The translations under genes and the position numbers were made by a program. DNA of 40,679 nucleotides from the NCBI GenBank assembly GCA_016875475.1, contig VGRB01000003.1, positions 1 through 40,679 on the forward strand, in the 5' to 3' direction. This DNA is from Deltaproteobacteria bacterium (GTDB taxonomy: Bacteria > Myxococcota_A > UBA9042 > DTJE01). How positions within the stretch are numbered: the stretch's first letter is position 1; the number at the start of each line of letters is the position of its first letter. The notes below the pieces were generated by a model. That model made no database searches. It saw only the letters and a program-made list of their open reading frames with translations, and was not told the origin of the DNA. Shown here piece by piece: positions 17,560 through 25,217 of the stretch.

Positions 17560-18075
17560 TTGGAAGCCACGGTCCGAGTCCTGAACGACCTGGAAGCCGC
17601 GGGCGTCGTCCGTCGGTACGCAATCGCCGGGGCCATGGGCGCCAACTTCTACATCGAGCCGACGGCCACGGAGGACCTGGACGTGCTGGTGCTCCTCCCG
17701 GCGGCGCCGGCGTCGCCGGACGTCCTTCGCCCCATCTACAGGTTCCTCGTTGACGAGAGGGGCTTCGCCGCGGAGCGCGAGTGTGTCGTGGTCGCGGGGA
17801 TCCCCGTGCAGTTCCTGGAGGTCTTCGACCCGCTCACGACCGAGGGCCTGGACGAGGCGGTCGAGTTCCCGGTGGGCGGGACACGCGCCCGCGTGCTGCG
17901 GATCGAGCACTTGATGGCCATCATGCTCCAGGTCGGGCGGCCGAAGGACCACGTCCGCCTGGCCCTGGCGATCGAGCAGGCCGACTGGGACCGCGACCGG
18001 TTCCGCGCGGTCATCGGCCGGCACGGCCTCCGCGCGAGGTGGGCGGCCTTCCGCCGGAGGTTCAACCATGGGTGA
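17560..18075 (+). CDS. Nucleotidyltransferase-fold protein (DUF6036-like)
   Basis: 171 residues from a TTG at 17560; the frame is open further upstream but there it only reads through the repeat array. YAIAGAMGANFYIEPTATEDLDVLVLL (about residues 21-47) is the nucleotidyltransferase core: Gly-rich helix followed by a DxD pair. VPVQFLEVFDPL adds a third strand, and EHLMAIMLQVGRPKDHVRL the helix typical of minimal AbiEii or DUF6036 relatives. Such proteins usually pair with a small helical partner, and here the next gene starts inside this one (8-bp overlap). A toxin-antitoxin or defence role is possible but not shown. A -10-like TACACT lies at 17527-17532 without a clear -35. Confidence 0.72.
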   Translation: MEATVRVLNDLEAAGVVRRYAIAGAMGANFYIEPTATEDLDVLVLLPAAPASPDVLRPIYRFLVDERGFAAERECVVVAGIPVQFLEVFDPLTTEGLDEAVEFPVGGTRARVLRIEHLMAIMLQVGRPKDHVRLALAIEQADWDRDRFRAVIGRHGLRARWAAFRRRFNHG

Positions 18076-18259
18076 GCGCGAGCTGCCCGCACGCGTGCGC
18101 GAGCGCCTGGCGGCCCGGGAGGCGTCGCGGCGAGCGCTGGCGAGGCTGCCCATCGAGGAGAAGGTGAGGATCATCGTCCGGATGCAGCGGGCGGCGCGCG
18201 CGATCGCCCTGGCGACGGGAAGGCCTCCCCCGAGGGTCTGGGACCTGCCGACGGATTGA
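18068..18259 (+). CDS. Small helical partner of the nucleotidyltransferase-fold protein
   Basis: 63 residues, highly charged, mostly helical (ARVRERLAAREASRRALARL, then LPIEEKVRIIVRMQRAARAI and a short RVWDLPTD tail). The LPxEEKxRxxVxxQ pattern ending in a Trp motif is one I associate with small proteins next to DUF6036-type nucleotidyltransferases. The ATG overlaps the upstream gene by 8 bp, so the two are translationally coupled. No function is known to me. Confidence 0.65.
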   Translation: MGERELPARVRERLAAREASRRALARLPIEEKVRIIVRMQRAARAIALATGRPPPRVWDLPTD

Positions 18260-18305
18260 ACCCCGGTCGAATCGAGGACGGGTCCGGGCGCAGCATCGGG
18301 GGGAT

Positions 18306-18320
18306 TCCGGGGTAGAATCC
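18306..18320 (+). promoter_or_regulatory. Promoter element TCCGGGGTAGAATCC of the tandem-CNB gene
   Basis: Contains a -10-like TAGAAT (18313-18318) about 27 bp before the ATG at 18346. The same 15 bp occur in front of the CNB-PilT gene (21535-21549, minus strand), at about the same distance. No good -35 hexamer is visible in either copy. Confidence 0.55.
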
Positions 18321-18345
18321 GTGCGGCCGACACGGGGGTGCTGCG

Positions 18346-19650
18346 ATGGAATCCACGCCCGACCCGAGGGCGCTGCTCGCGGGGGTGCTGCCGATCCGGA
18401 TCGTGAACGAGGGCGAGGTCCTCTTCAGGGAGGGCGAGCCCGGCGACTCGATGGTGATCGTGTTCGCGGGCATGCTCCGGATCGAGGTCGGGGTGCGCGG
18501 CGGCGGCAGCGTCGAGATCGGCCAGGCCGGCCCGGGACAGGTGGTCGGCGAGATGACCTGCCTCGACCCGGCGCCGCGGTCCGCGACCGTCACGGCCGCG
18601 CTGGACTCGACGATCATCACGCTCGACCGCGGCACGCTGAACTCGCTTCGGACCTCGGCGCCCGCGGTGTTCACCGAGGTGCTCAAGGTCGTCATCGCGC
18701 AGGTTACGCACCGCGTGCGCGAGGCGGACGAGCGGGTCGGCGACCTCGCGGCCGGGCTCGGGGTGCCGCCCCCGGCCGCCGGCTCCCCGTCGCCGGGCGG
18801 ACCGCCCCCCGGACCGGCGCAGGCCCCGGCGGGGTTCTCCGCGACCGAGATGGCGCTCCTGGACGGCGCGCTCCCGCGCGAGTCCTTCGACGACGGGGGG
18901 GTCGTGTGCCGCGAGGGCGCGCCGGGCGGCTCGTGCTTCGTGCTGCGCTCGGGCGCGGTCGAGGTGCGCAAGGGCGTGGACGGCGGCGAGATCGTGCTGG
19001 CGGTCCTGGCCCCGGGCGCGATCATCGGCCAGATGGCCCTGGTGGACGAACGCCCGAGGTCCGCGACGGTCCGCTGCCGGGGGCCGGTGGACGTGCTCGT
19101 GCTCGACCGGGACCTGTTCGACCGCATGCTGTCCGCGCAGGCGCCGCTCGCGTTGAGGCTCCAGGAGCAGATCGCTATCTCCGGGATCCGGCAGCTCCGC
19201 AACGCGGACCGCTGGCTGTCGTCGCTGTCGGGCAGGCGCCGGACCCTGCCGATGGCAATCGTGTCGCCGCCGCGCCCGCCGGCCCCGGCCGCATCCACCG
19301 CACCGGCTTCGCGGTCCGCGCCCGCCGCGCGGCCCGCTCCGACCTCGGGACCGTCGACCACCCCGAAGCTCCCCGCGTTGCTCGCGGAGCACCCCGCTCC
19401 GGCTCCGAAGACGGAGGCGGCGCCCCTCCGGGCGGCGCCCCCCCGCGTCCCGGGCAGCCCCGTAGCGGCACCCGTCGGCTCCGAGGCGAGCGAGGCGCAG
19501 CGCGAGGCGCACCTGTTCATGTTCATGCGGACCGCGCTGAACGAGTGGGGGATGTCCACGGACGACGTCGATGGGGTGAAGGCGGTGGAGCCGCACGGGC
19601 ACATCAGCAAGGCCGAACTGAACGCCCGGAAGGGGAAGTGGACGGATTGA
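18346..19650 (+). CDS. Tandem cyclic-nucleotide-binding domain protein
   Basis: 434 residues. Two CNB (Crp-like) domains: about residues 12-125, with cassette VVGEMTCLDPAPRSATV, and about 160-275, with IIGQMALVDERPRSATV. Both keep the Arg that holds the cyclic phosphate; the second has Gln in place of the usual Glu. A Pro/Ala-rich linker (about 300-375) leads to a compact C-terminal segment (REAHLFMFMRTALNEWGMST to the end) that I do not recognise. No DNA-binding or catalytic domain is seen, so it is probably an adaptor that senses a cyclic nucleotide. It converges with the CNB-PilT gene (48-bp gap) and shares a promoter element with it. Confidence 0.83.
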   Translation: MESTPDPRALLAGVLPIRIVNEGEVLFREGEPGDSMVIVFAGMLRIEVGVRGGGSVEIGQAGPGQVVGEMTCLDPAPRSATVTAALDSTIITLDRGTLNSLRTSAPAVFTEVLKVVIAQVTHRVREADERVGDLAAGLGVPPPAAGSPSPGGPPPGPAQAPAGFSATEMALLDGALPRESFDDGGVVCREGAPGGSCFVLRSGAVEVRKGVDGGEIVLAVLAPGAIIGQMALVDERPRSATVRCRGPVDVLVLDRDLFDRMLSAQAPLALRLQEQIAISGIRQLRNADRWLSSLSGRRRTLPMAIVSPPRPPAPAASTAPASRSAPAARPAPTSGPSTTPKLPALLAEHPAPAPKTEAAPLRAAPPRVPGSPVAAPVGSEASEAQREAHLFMFMRTALNEWGMSTDDVDGVKAVEPHGHISKAELNARKGKWTD

Positions 19651-19697
19651 GGGGGGGGCGCGCGCGACCTCTCCGGCGCGTTACTCGCCCGAACCCG

Positions 19698-21512
19698 TCA
19701 CCCCCCGGCGGGCTGCGGCGCGATCCCCAGCCGGCGCGCCATGTCGGCCTTGTCGAGCGCGTGGGACATCGCCTCGTCGGCCTCGATCGCGCCGGACTTG
19801 ACCAGGCGCTCCAGCGAGGCGTTCAGGAAGCAGTTCCCGGCCGCGCCGCCCGTGCTCATGATGCTCGCGATCTGGTGGGTCTTGCCCTCGCGGACCAGGT
19901 TCGCGATCGCGGCGTTGACCACCATGACCTCGACCGCCGCCACCCGGCCGCCCCCGATCCGGCGGCACAATGCCTGTGAGACCACCCCCTTCAACACGTC
20001 GCCGAGCGTCGCGCGGACCTGGGCCTGCTGCTCGGCCGGGAACAGGTTCACGATGCGGTCCACCGTGCTGATCGCAGTCGAGGTGTGGAGCGTCCCGAAC
20101 ACGAGGTGCCCCGTGTTCGCGGTCTCGAGCGCGAGCGAGATGGTCTCGAGGTCGCGCATCTCGCCGACGAGCACGATGTCCGGGTCCTCGCGGAGCGCGG
20201 ACTTCAGCGCGCGCGAGAACGACTTCGTGTGCGTCCCGACCTCGCGCTGGTTCACGAGGCAGGCCGCGGACGCGTGCACGAACTCGACCGGGTCCTCCAG
20301 CGTGATGATGTGACCCTTGCGCTTCTTGTTCAGCGCGTCGATCATGGCCGCGAGCGTGGTGGACTTGCCGGAGCCGGTCGGACCGGTCACCAGGACCAGG
20401 CCCTTCGGGTACTCGCACAGCTTCATCACGACCGGCGGCAGGTCGAGCTTGTCGAGCGGGAGGACCTTCTCCGGGATCTGGCGCAGGACCGCGCACACGC
20501 CACGGATGTCGCGGAACAGGTTCACGCGGAAGCGGGCGAGCCCCGGCACGCCGTGCGCGAAGTCCAGATCCCCCCCGGACTCGAACTCCGCGCTCTGGTC
20601 GTCGTTCAACAGGGGCCGCATCATGTCGCGCACGTCGGACGGCCCGAGGGGCTCGCCGTCGGGGACCTCGCTCACCTGGCCGTCCACGCGCCAGCGCGGC
20701 TTCCCCCCCGCGGACAGGTGCAGATCGGAGGCGCCCTCCCGGACCATGCGGTACAGCAGCCGATCGAGACGGCCAGCGGCGCTTCCGGCCGCGCCAGGAG
20801 TCGTCGCCGGCGCGGGGTGCGCGGTCGCGTCGAGCACGCGGTCAGCGAGGGCCGCGGGGATGCGCACCGGGAGGATCCGGACGCCGGGCATCAGCCGGCG
20901 GACCGCCTCGAGCACCTGCGTGGACGGGTCCCGCACGAACCCCATTTCGAGCTGGTCGTCCTTCAGCCTGAGCGGCAGCACGCGGTGGTTCTGCAGGAAC
21001 GGCAGCGGCAGCCGCGACACGAGGTCCGGGTCCGGGTCGGCGACGTCGGACGCGACCAGCGGGACCTGGTGGGACGCGTCCGCGACCCGCTTGGCGAGCA
21101 CGCGGCAGACCGCGAGCCCGAACTCCGGGATCCGCCGGAACAGCTCGACGAACACGTCCTCGCCGAACCGGAGCGCGAGCACCTGCGTCTCGGCCACCAC
21201 GGTCGCGGTGCGCGGAGTGCCGAGGATCAGGCCCAGCTCGCCGATGACGTCGAGTTGCGCGAGGTGCGCGACCGTGCTCGCGGCCCCGCCGCCCGGCGGC
21301 TCGACCTGCACGACCGCCTCGCCCCTCATCAGGACGTAGAAGGCGTCGGACCGCTCGCCCTCGCGGACGATCGTCTCCTTCGGCTCGTACTGGACCGCCG
21401 TCGCCATGTGCGCGACGCGCTCGGCCCGCTCCTCGCCGAGCGGCTGGAAGAGCGGGGCGCGCACGAGCGCCGCCGCGACCGTCCGCGGGTCCGGGATCGG
21501 CACCTGCCGCAT
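19698..21512 (-). CDS. CNB domain - type II/IV secretion N-domain - PilT ATPase fusion
   Basis: 604 residues. N-terminal CNB domain (about 15-140, cassette DVIGELGLILGTPRTATVV with Glu and Arg kept). Then a GspE/PilB-type N-domain (about 150-225, LPLPFLQNHRVLPLRLKDDQLEMGFV). Then a PilT-like hexameric ATPase: SDLHLSAGGKPRWRVDG, Walker A GPTGSGKSTT, LVGEMRDLETISLALETANT, HTSTAISTVDRIVNLFP, and AAIANLVREGKTHQIASIM, the hallmark of PilT retraction ATPases. Plain PilT is about 350 residues, so the front half is extra and probably couples retraction to cAMP or cGMP. A GGAGGA site precedes the ATG, with a TAGAAT element 24 bp upstream. Confidence 0.9.
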   Translation of the reverse strand: MRQVPIPDPRTVAAALVRAPLFQPLGEERAERVAHMATAVQYEPKETIVREGERSDAFYVLMRGEAVVQVEPPGGGAASTVAHLAQLDVIGELGLILGTPRTATVVAETQVLALRFGEDVFVELFRRIPEFGLAVCRVLAKRVADASHQVPLVASDVADPDPDLVSRLPLPFLQNHRVLPLRLKDDQLEMGFVRDPSTQVLEAVRRLMPGVRILPVRIPAALADRVLDATAHPAPATTPGAAGSAAGRLDRLLYRMVREGASDLHLSAGGKPRWRVDGQVSEVPDGEPLGPSDVRDMMRPLLNDDQSAEFESGGDLDFAHGVPGLARFRVNLFRDIRGVCAVLRQIPEKVLPLDKLDLPPVVMKLCEYPKGLVLVTGPTGSGKSTTLAAMIDALNKKRKGHIITLEDPVEFVHASAACLVNQREVGTHTKSFSRALKSALREDPDIVLVGEMRDLETISLALETANTGHLVFGTLHTSTAISTVDRIVNLFPAEQQAQVRATLGDVLKGVVSQALCRRIGGGRVAAVEVMVVNAAIANLVREGKTHQIASIMSTGGAAGNCFLNASLERLVKSGAIEADEAMSHALDKADMARRLGIAPQPAGG

Positions 21513-21534
21513 GGTCGTCCTCCTGCGAGCAGGG

Positions 21535-21549
21535 GGATTCTACCCCGGA
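21535..21549 (-). promoter_or_regulatory. Promoter element TCCGGGGTAGAATCC of the CNB-PilT gene
   Basis: Fifteen bases identical to 18306-18320, here on the minus strand, with TAGAAT at 21537-21542. Transcription would start near 21530, leaving a leader of about 18 nt that holds the GGAGGA ribosome site. Confidence 0.55.
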
Positions 21550-21704
21550 TGACCGCCCGCCATTCGCGCCGGATTCCCGAGCGCCCCCGCGGAGGTGCGA
21601 GCCGGCGGTTCGCGCCGGCCTCGCGGCGTCTCCTACACTGGTTACCTTGCGGGTTTCGCCTTGCTGGTTGCGGCCGCGGGAGCGCGGCCACGGAGGTGAT
21701 GGGA

Positions 21705-22082
21705 ATGGAGAAGAAGGTCAACGTCGCCAACTGGTTCGAGATCCCGGTGCGCGACATGTCGCGGGCGGTCGCGTTCTACGAACACGTGTGCGGCGTGAAG
21801 CTCCGCCCGAACGAGATGGGGCCGCTCAAGATGGCGTGGTTCCCCTGGGAGGCCGGCGCCGAGGGCGCGCCCGGGTCCCTCGTGTGCGGGCCCGGCTACG
21901 TCCCGTCGGACCGCGGCTCGATCGTCTACCTGACCGTGGACGACCTGGACGCCGCGCTCGGCCGCGTCGAGGCGACGGGCGGCAAGGTGCTCCAGCCGAG
22001 GACCCCGATCGGCGAGTACGGGTTCGTGGCGCACTTCGGGGACTGCGAAGGCAACCGCGTCGCCCTGCACTCGATGCAGTAG
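21705..22082 (+). CDS. VOC (glyoxalase/bleomycin-resistance fold) family protein
   Basis: 125 residues from the ATG at 21705, which has a GGAGG site 8 nt upstream; an ATG 6 bp earlier is too close to that site. The single VOC module shows VNVANWFEIPVRDMSRAVAF, YEHVCGVKL, YLTVDDLDAALGRVEATGGKV, TPIGEYGFVAHFGDCEGNRV and a final ALHSMQ. Proteins of this type bind a metal and small organic substrates as dimers; the substrate cannot be told from the sequence. It stands alone, converging with the next gene. A -10-like TACACT is at 21634-21639. Confidence 0.88.
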   Translation: MEKKVNVANWFEIPVRDMSRAVAFYEHVCGVKLRPNEMGPLKMAWFPWEAGAEGAPGSLVCGPGYVPSDRGSIVYLTVDDLDAALGRVEATGGKVLQPRTPIGEYGFVAHFGDCEGNRVALHSMQ

Positions 22083-22175
22083 GGGCGGCCGCAGCGGGGG
22101 CCGGCGCGCCCTCGGCCGTCGGCGTTCATGCCGCCGCCGGCCGCCCGGGATGAAACGGGCCGGGCGCGCCGGGCG

Positions 22176-23159
22176 TCAGCCCCCCCCCGTCCGCTCCTCG
22201 CGCACGGTGTAGGCCGGCTTCTCCATCATGCGGAAGTGCATGCGCGCGAGGTACTCCCCGATCACGCCGATCGCGAAGAGCTGCGCGCCCGAGAAGATCG
22301 CGACGATCGACGCGAGGAACGGGAACCCGGGCACGCTCCCCCCCTCGACCAGGTAGCGCCCGAAGACCCAGGCGAGCACGCCCACCCCGAACAGCGCCAG
22401 CGAGAACCCGACCACGCTCGCGACCTGGAGCGGGAACGTCGAGAACCCGGTCATCATGTTCATCGCGTGCCGGATCAGCGAGCGGAACGTGTAGTTCGAC
22501 GCGCCGTGGCGCCGCGGCTCGTGCCGGACCGGCACCGCGGAGAAGCGGTCGGTCCCCCACGTCAGGAGCACGTCGATCGACACGAACGGGCTGCGGTACC
22601 CGTCGAACGCCTCGCGCACCTTCGTCCGGAACGCTCGGAACGCGCTGACGTGGCGGGCGTTCTCGCCGCCGATCGCCTGCGACAGCGCCGCCTTTGTCAC
22701 GCGCGACGCGACCTTCCGCCACAGGTTGTGACGTTCGTCCTCCGGCGTGCCGAACACGACGTCGAACCCCTCGTCGAGGCGCGAGAGCAGCTTCGGGACC
22801 TCCTCGGGGGGGTGCTGGAGGTCGTCGTCCAGGGTCACGATCACGTCGTGTTGCGCCGCGCGGATGCCGCAAAGCAGCGCCGCGTGCTGGCCCGAGTTGC
22901 GCGCGAGGTCGAACGTCCTGAGCCAGGGGCGGCCGGGCAGCAGCGAGTCCATGACCGTCCGGCTCGCGTCGCGGCTCGCGTCGTTGACCAGGATGACCTC
23001 GTGGGCTTCGCAGATCGGGTCCAGCGCGGCGTGGAGGCGGTCGACCAGGTCCGGCAGGGAACCCGCGGCGTTGAAGACGGGGATGACGACGGAGACCGTG
23101 CGGGCGGGCACGGGCACGGACACGGACACGGGCATGGGCTCGGGCTCGGGTACGGGCAC
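22176..23159 (-). CDS. GtrB/ArnC-like polyprenyl-phosphate glycosyltransferase (GT2)
   Basis: Up to 327 residues. GT-A domain: VSVVIPVFNAAGSLPDLVDR, ILVNDASRDASRT, NSGQHAALLCGI and TLDDDLQHPPEEV with the catalytic DDD. Two C-terminal membrane helices (FPLQVASVVGFSLALFGVGV and ASIVAIFSGAQLFAIGVIGE) are typical of enzymes that load a sugar onto undecaprenyl phosphate. The first 20 or so residues (PVPEPEPMPVSVSVPVPA) come from a hexanucleotide array, and no start has a ribosome site; the GTG at 23159, ATG at 23135 and GTG at 23117 are all possible. The gene ends in a G9 tract. It is divergent from rmlB. Confidence 0.9.
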   Translation of the reverse strand: MPVPEPEPMPVSVSVPVPARTVSVVIPVFNAAGSLPDLVDRLHAALDPICEAHEVILVNDASRDASRTVMDSLLPGRPWLRTFDLARNSGQHAALLCGIRAAQHDVIVTLDDDLQHPPEEVPKLLSRLDEGFDVVFGTPEDERHNLWRKVASRVTKAALSQAIGGENARHVSAFRAFRTKVREAFDGYRSPFVSIDVLLTWGTDRFSAVPVRHEPRRHGASNYTFRSLIRHAMNMMTGFSTFPLQVASVVGFSLALFGVGVLAWVFGRYLVEGGSVPGFPFLASIVAIFSGAQLFAIGVIGEYLARMHFRMMEKPAYTVREERTGGG

Positions 23160-23163
23160 GGGA
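23107..23163 (+). repeat. Imperfect hexanucleotide array (GGGCAC/GGGCTC/GGGTAC)
   Basis: About nine imperfect 6-bp units, mostly GGG plus three bases, overlapping the 5' end of the glycosyltransferase gene. On the minus strand they encode alternating Pro with Val, Glu, Ser or Met. The right half has five GGG runs with 3-nt loops and could fold as a G-quadruplex. Confidence 0.65.
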
Positions 23164-23168
23164 GGACT

Positions 23169-23193
23169 CCGTCGCGCGACGGGGGGAATTCTA
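23169..23193 (-). promoter_or_regulatory. Candidate -10 and 14-bp palindrome upstream of the GT2 gene
   Basis: On the minus strand TAGAAT (23188-23193) is followed by the perfect palindrome CCGTCGCGCGACGG (23169-23182), which lies between the presumed start point and the start codon. The palindrome is a possible operator. Confidence 0.4.
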
Positions 23194-23199
23194 GCGCGA

Positions 23200-23228
23200 T
23201 TGCGGGCGGACCGGCGAGGTGCTAAAAC
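23200..23228 (+). promoter_or_regulatory. Candidate sigma-70 promoter for the rmlB operon
   Basis: TTGCGG (23200-23205) and TAAAAC (23223-23228) are separated by 17 bp. A GGAG ribosome site follows at about 23244, 8 bp before the ATG at 23256. Confidence 0.4.
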
Positions 23229-23255
23229 CCTTCGTCGCGGGGCGGAGCGCGCTCA

Positions 23256-24467
23256 ATGACGGTCCTGGTCACGGGCGGGGCGGGGTTCATCGGCTGCGCG
23301 TTCGTGCGCCGCCTGCTCCGGACCGACCCGGACGCGCGCGCGGTCGTGCTCGACGCGCTGACGTACGCGGGCAACCTCGACAACCTCGCGGAGGCGCTCG
23401 GCGACGCGCCGGTCGTGACGCCCGCGGCCCACGCGGTGGCCGGGCTCGTGGAGTTCGCGCTCGATGCGGGCGCGGCCGTTCCCCTGCCCCAGGCGCCGGC
23501 GGTCGAGCGCGAGCGCTGGGCCCGGAAGCTCGCGGGACGGCCCGCGAGGGTCGTGCCGCGGGAGGACGCGACCGCGGCCGCCCTGGACCTGGCCGCGGGA
23601 CCCGGGCGCCTCGCGGTCGTGGTCGGCCACGTCACGGACCCCGGGCTCACCCGCTCGCTCGTCGCAGCGTGCGACGCGGTCGTTCACTTCGCGGCCGAGA
23701 CGCACGTGGACCGATCGATCGTCGATGCGGACGCGTTCCTCAGGACCGACGTGCACGGAACCTACGTGATGCTGGAGGCCGCCCGCGCCGCGAAGCGGCT
23801 GTCCCGCTTCGTCCACGTCTCGACGGACGAGGTCTACGGCCCGGCGGACGGCGCGTCGTTCACGGAGTCCGACGCGGTCAACCCGTGCAACCCGTACTCG
23901 GCGGCGAAGACCGCTGCGGACCGGCTCGCGTTCGCCTACCACCGGACGCACCGGGTGCCGGTCAGCATCGTGCGTCCCTCCAACAACTTCGGCCCGTTCC
24001 AGTACCCGGAGAAGCTCATCCCGGTCACGATCCTGAAGGCCCTCGCCGACGAGCCGATCCCGGTCTATGGCGACGGGCGGCAGGTCCGCGACTGGCTGTA
24101 CGTGGACGACACGGCGCACGCGATCGACCTGGTCCTGCGCGGCGGGGCGGACGGCGAGGCGTACAACGTGGCGGGCCGCAGCGAGCGCGAGAACCTCGAC
24201 ACGGTCGGCCGCATCCTGGCGCGCCTCGGCAAGCCGGCGTCGCTCGTCCGGCACGTCACCGACCGCCCCGGTCACGACCGGCGGTACTCGCTCGACGACT
24301 CGCGCATCCGCGAAGACATGGGCTTCACGCCGGGGGGGAGGTTCGAGGACCGCCTCGACGCCACGGTGGACTGGTACGTGGCGAACCGCGCGTGGTGGGA
24401 GCGGACGCTGCGGGAGGATCGGGAGTACAGGGAGTTCATGGAGTTGTGGTACGCCGGTCGGCGGTGA
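23256..24467 (+). CDS. rmlB: dTDP-glucose 4,6-dehydratase with an insertion
   Basis: 403 residues against the usual 320-360. It makes dTDP-4-keto-6-deoxyglucose. The NAD motif TGGAGFIG is at the start, the catalytic region reads VSTDEVYGP and YSAAKTAADRL (YxxxK), and FGPFQYPEKLIPVTI and RQVRDWLYVDDTA follow. Between ALGDA (about residue 51) and VVVGHVTDPGL (about residue 120) lie some 70 residues not found in ordinary RmlB, rich in Ala, Arg and Val. They fall at a surface loop after the second strand, so the core should stay intact. First gene of the dTDP-sugar operon. Confidence 0.92.
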   Translation: MTVLVTGGAGFIGCAFVRRLLRTDPDARAVVLDALTYAGNLDNLAEALGDAPVVTPAAHAVAGLVEFALDAGAAVPLPQAPAVERERWARKLAGRPARVVPREDATAAALDLAAGPGRLAVVVGHVTDPGLTRSLVAACDAVVHFAAETHVDRSIVDADAFLRTDVHGTYVMLEAARAAKRLSRFVHVSTDEVYGPADGASFTESDAVNPCNPYSAAKTAADRLAFAYHRTHRVPVSIVRPSNNFGPFQYPEKLIPVTILKALADEPIPVYGDGRQVRDWLYVDDTAHAIDLVLRGGADGEAYNVAGRSERENLDTVGRILARLGKPASLVRHVTDRPGHDRRYSLDDSRIREDMGFTPGGRFEDRLDATVDWYVANRAWWERTLREDREYREFMELWYAGRR

Positions 24468-24480
24468 CACGGAGGCCACC

Positions 24481-25212
24481 TTGAAGGGCGTCATCCTCGC
24501 TGGGGGGAAGGGGACACGGCTCCACCCTTTGACCAAGACGCTCAACAAGCACCTCCTGCCGGTCGGGCGCGAGCCGATGATCCACAACCCGATCCGCAAC
24601 ATGGTCGCGTGCGGGGTCCGCGAGGTGCTCGTGGTCACCAGCAGCAGCCACATGGGCGACATCGTGAACCTGCTCGGCGGCGGGCGCGAGTTCGGGCTCG
24701 ACCTGACTTACAAGGTGCAGGACGAAGCGCTCGGCATCGCGGACGCGCTCCGGCTGGCCGAGGGCTTCGCGGGCGCGGACAACGTGCTCGTGCTGCTCGG
24801 GGACAACGTGTTCGAGAACCCCGTGGACTTCTTCGTCCGCAACTACCTCGACGGCCAGGGCGGTCGCGGCGCGCGCGTGATGCTGTGCGAGGTCGCGGAG
24901 CCGAGCCAGTTCGGGGTCGCCGCGCTCGACGAGAAGAAGGTCGTCGAGATCCAGGAGAAGCCGGACAGGCCGAAGAGCCCCTACGCCGTGGTCGGCGCGT
25001 ACCTGTACGACCCGCGCGTGTGGGACGTCATCCGGGGGCTCTCCAAGTCCGCGCGGGGCGAGTACGAGATCACTGCGGTCAACAACGAGTACATCCGCCT
25101 GGGCGAGCTGGAGTACGACTTCGTGCGCGGTCGCTGGATGGACACCGGCACGTTCGAGTCCTACGCGATCGCGAACGCCTGGATGTTCGAGCGGCCGTTC
25201 CCCGGGGGGTAG
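24481..25212 (+). CDS. rmlA: Glucose-1-phosphate thymidylyltransferase, short type
   Basis: 243 residues from a TTG with a GGAGG site 5 nt upstream. It activates glucose 1-phosphate with dTTP. GVILAGGKGTRLHPLTKTLN with NKHLLPVG is the nucleotide-binding loop; VLLGDNVFE, QFGVAALDEKKVVEIQEKP, and RGEYEITAVNNEYI with GRWMDTGTFES complete the sugar site. It is about 45 residues shorter than E. coli RmlA, like the compact forms that lack the C-terminal dimer helices. It lies 13 bp after rmlB. Confidence 0.92.
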   Translation: MKGVILAGGKGTRLHPLTKTLNKHLLPVGREPMIHNPIRNMVACGVREVLVVTSSSHMGDIVNLLGGGREFGLDLTYKVQDEALGIADALRLAEGFAGADNVLVLLGDNVFENPVDFFVRNYLDGQGGRGARVMLCEVAEPSQFGVAALDEKKVVEIQEKPDRPKSPYAVVGAYLYDPRVWDVIRGLSKSARGEYEITAVNNEYIRLGELEYDFVRGRWMDTGTFESYAIANAWMFERPFPGG

Positions 25213-25217
25213 CCGAA

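Noticed and set aside
18171-19610. Minus-strand open frame opposite the tandem-CNB gene
   Set aside because: Ser/Pro/Ala-rich without motifs; the plus strand has two clear CNB domains.
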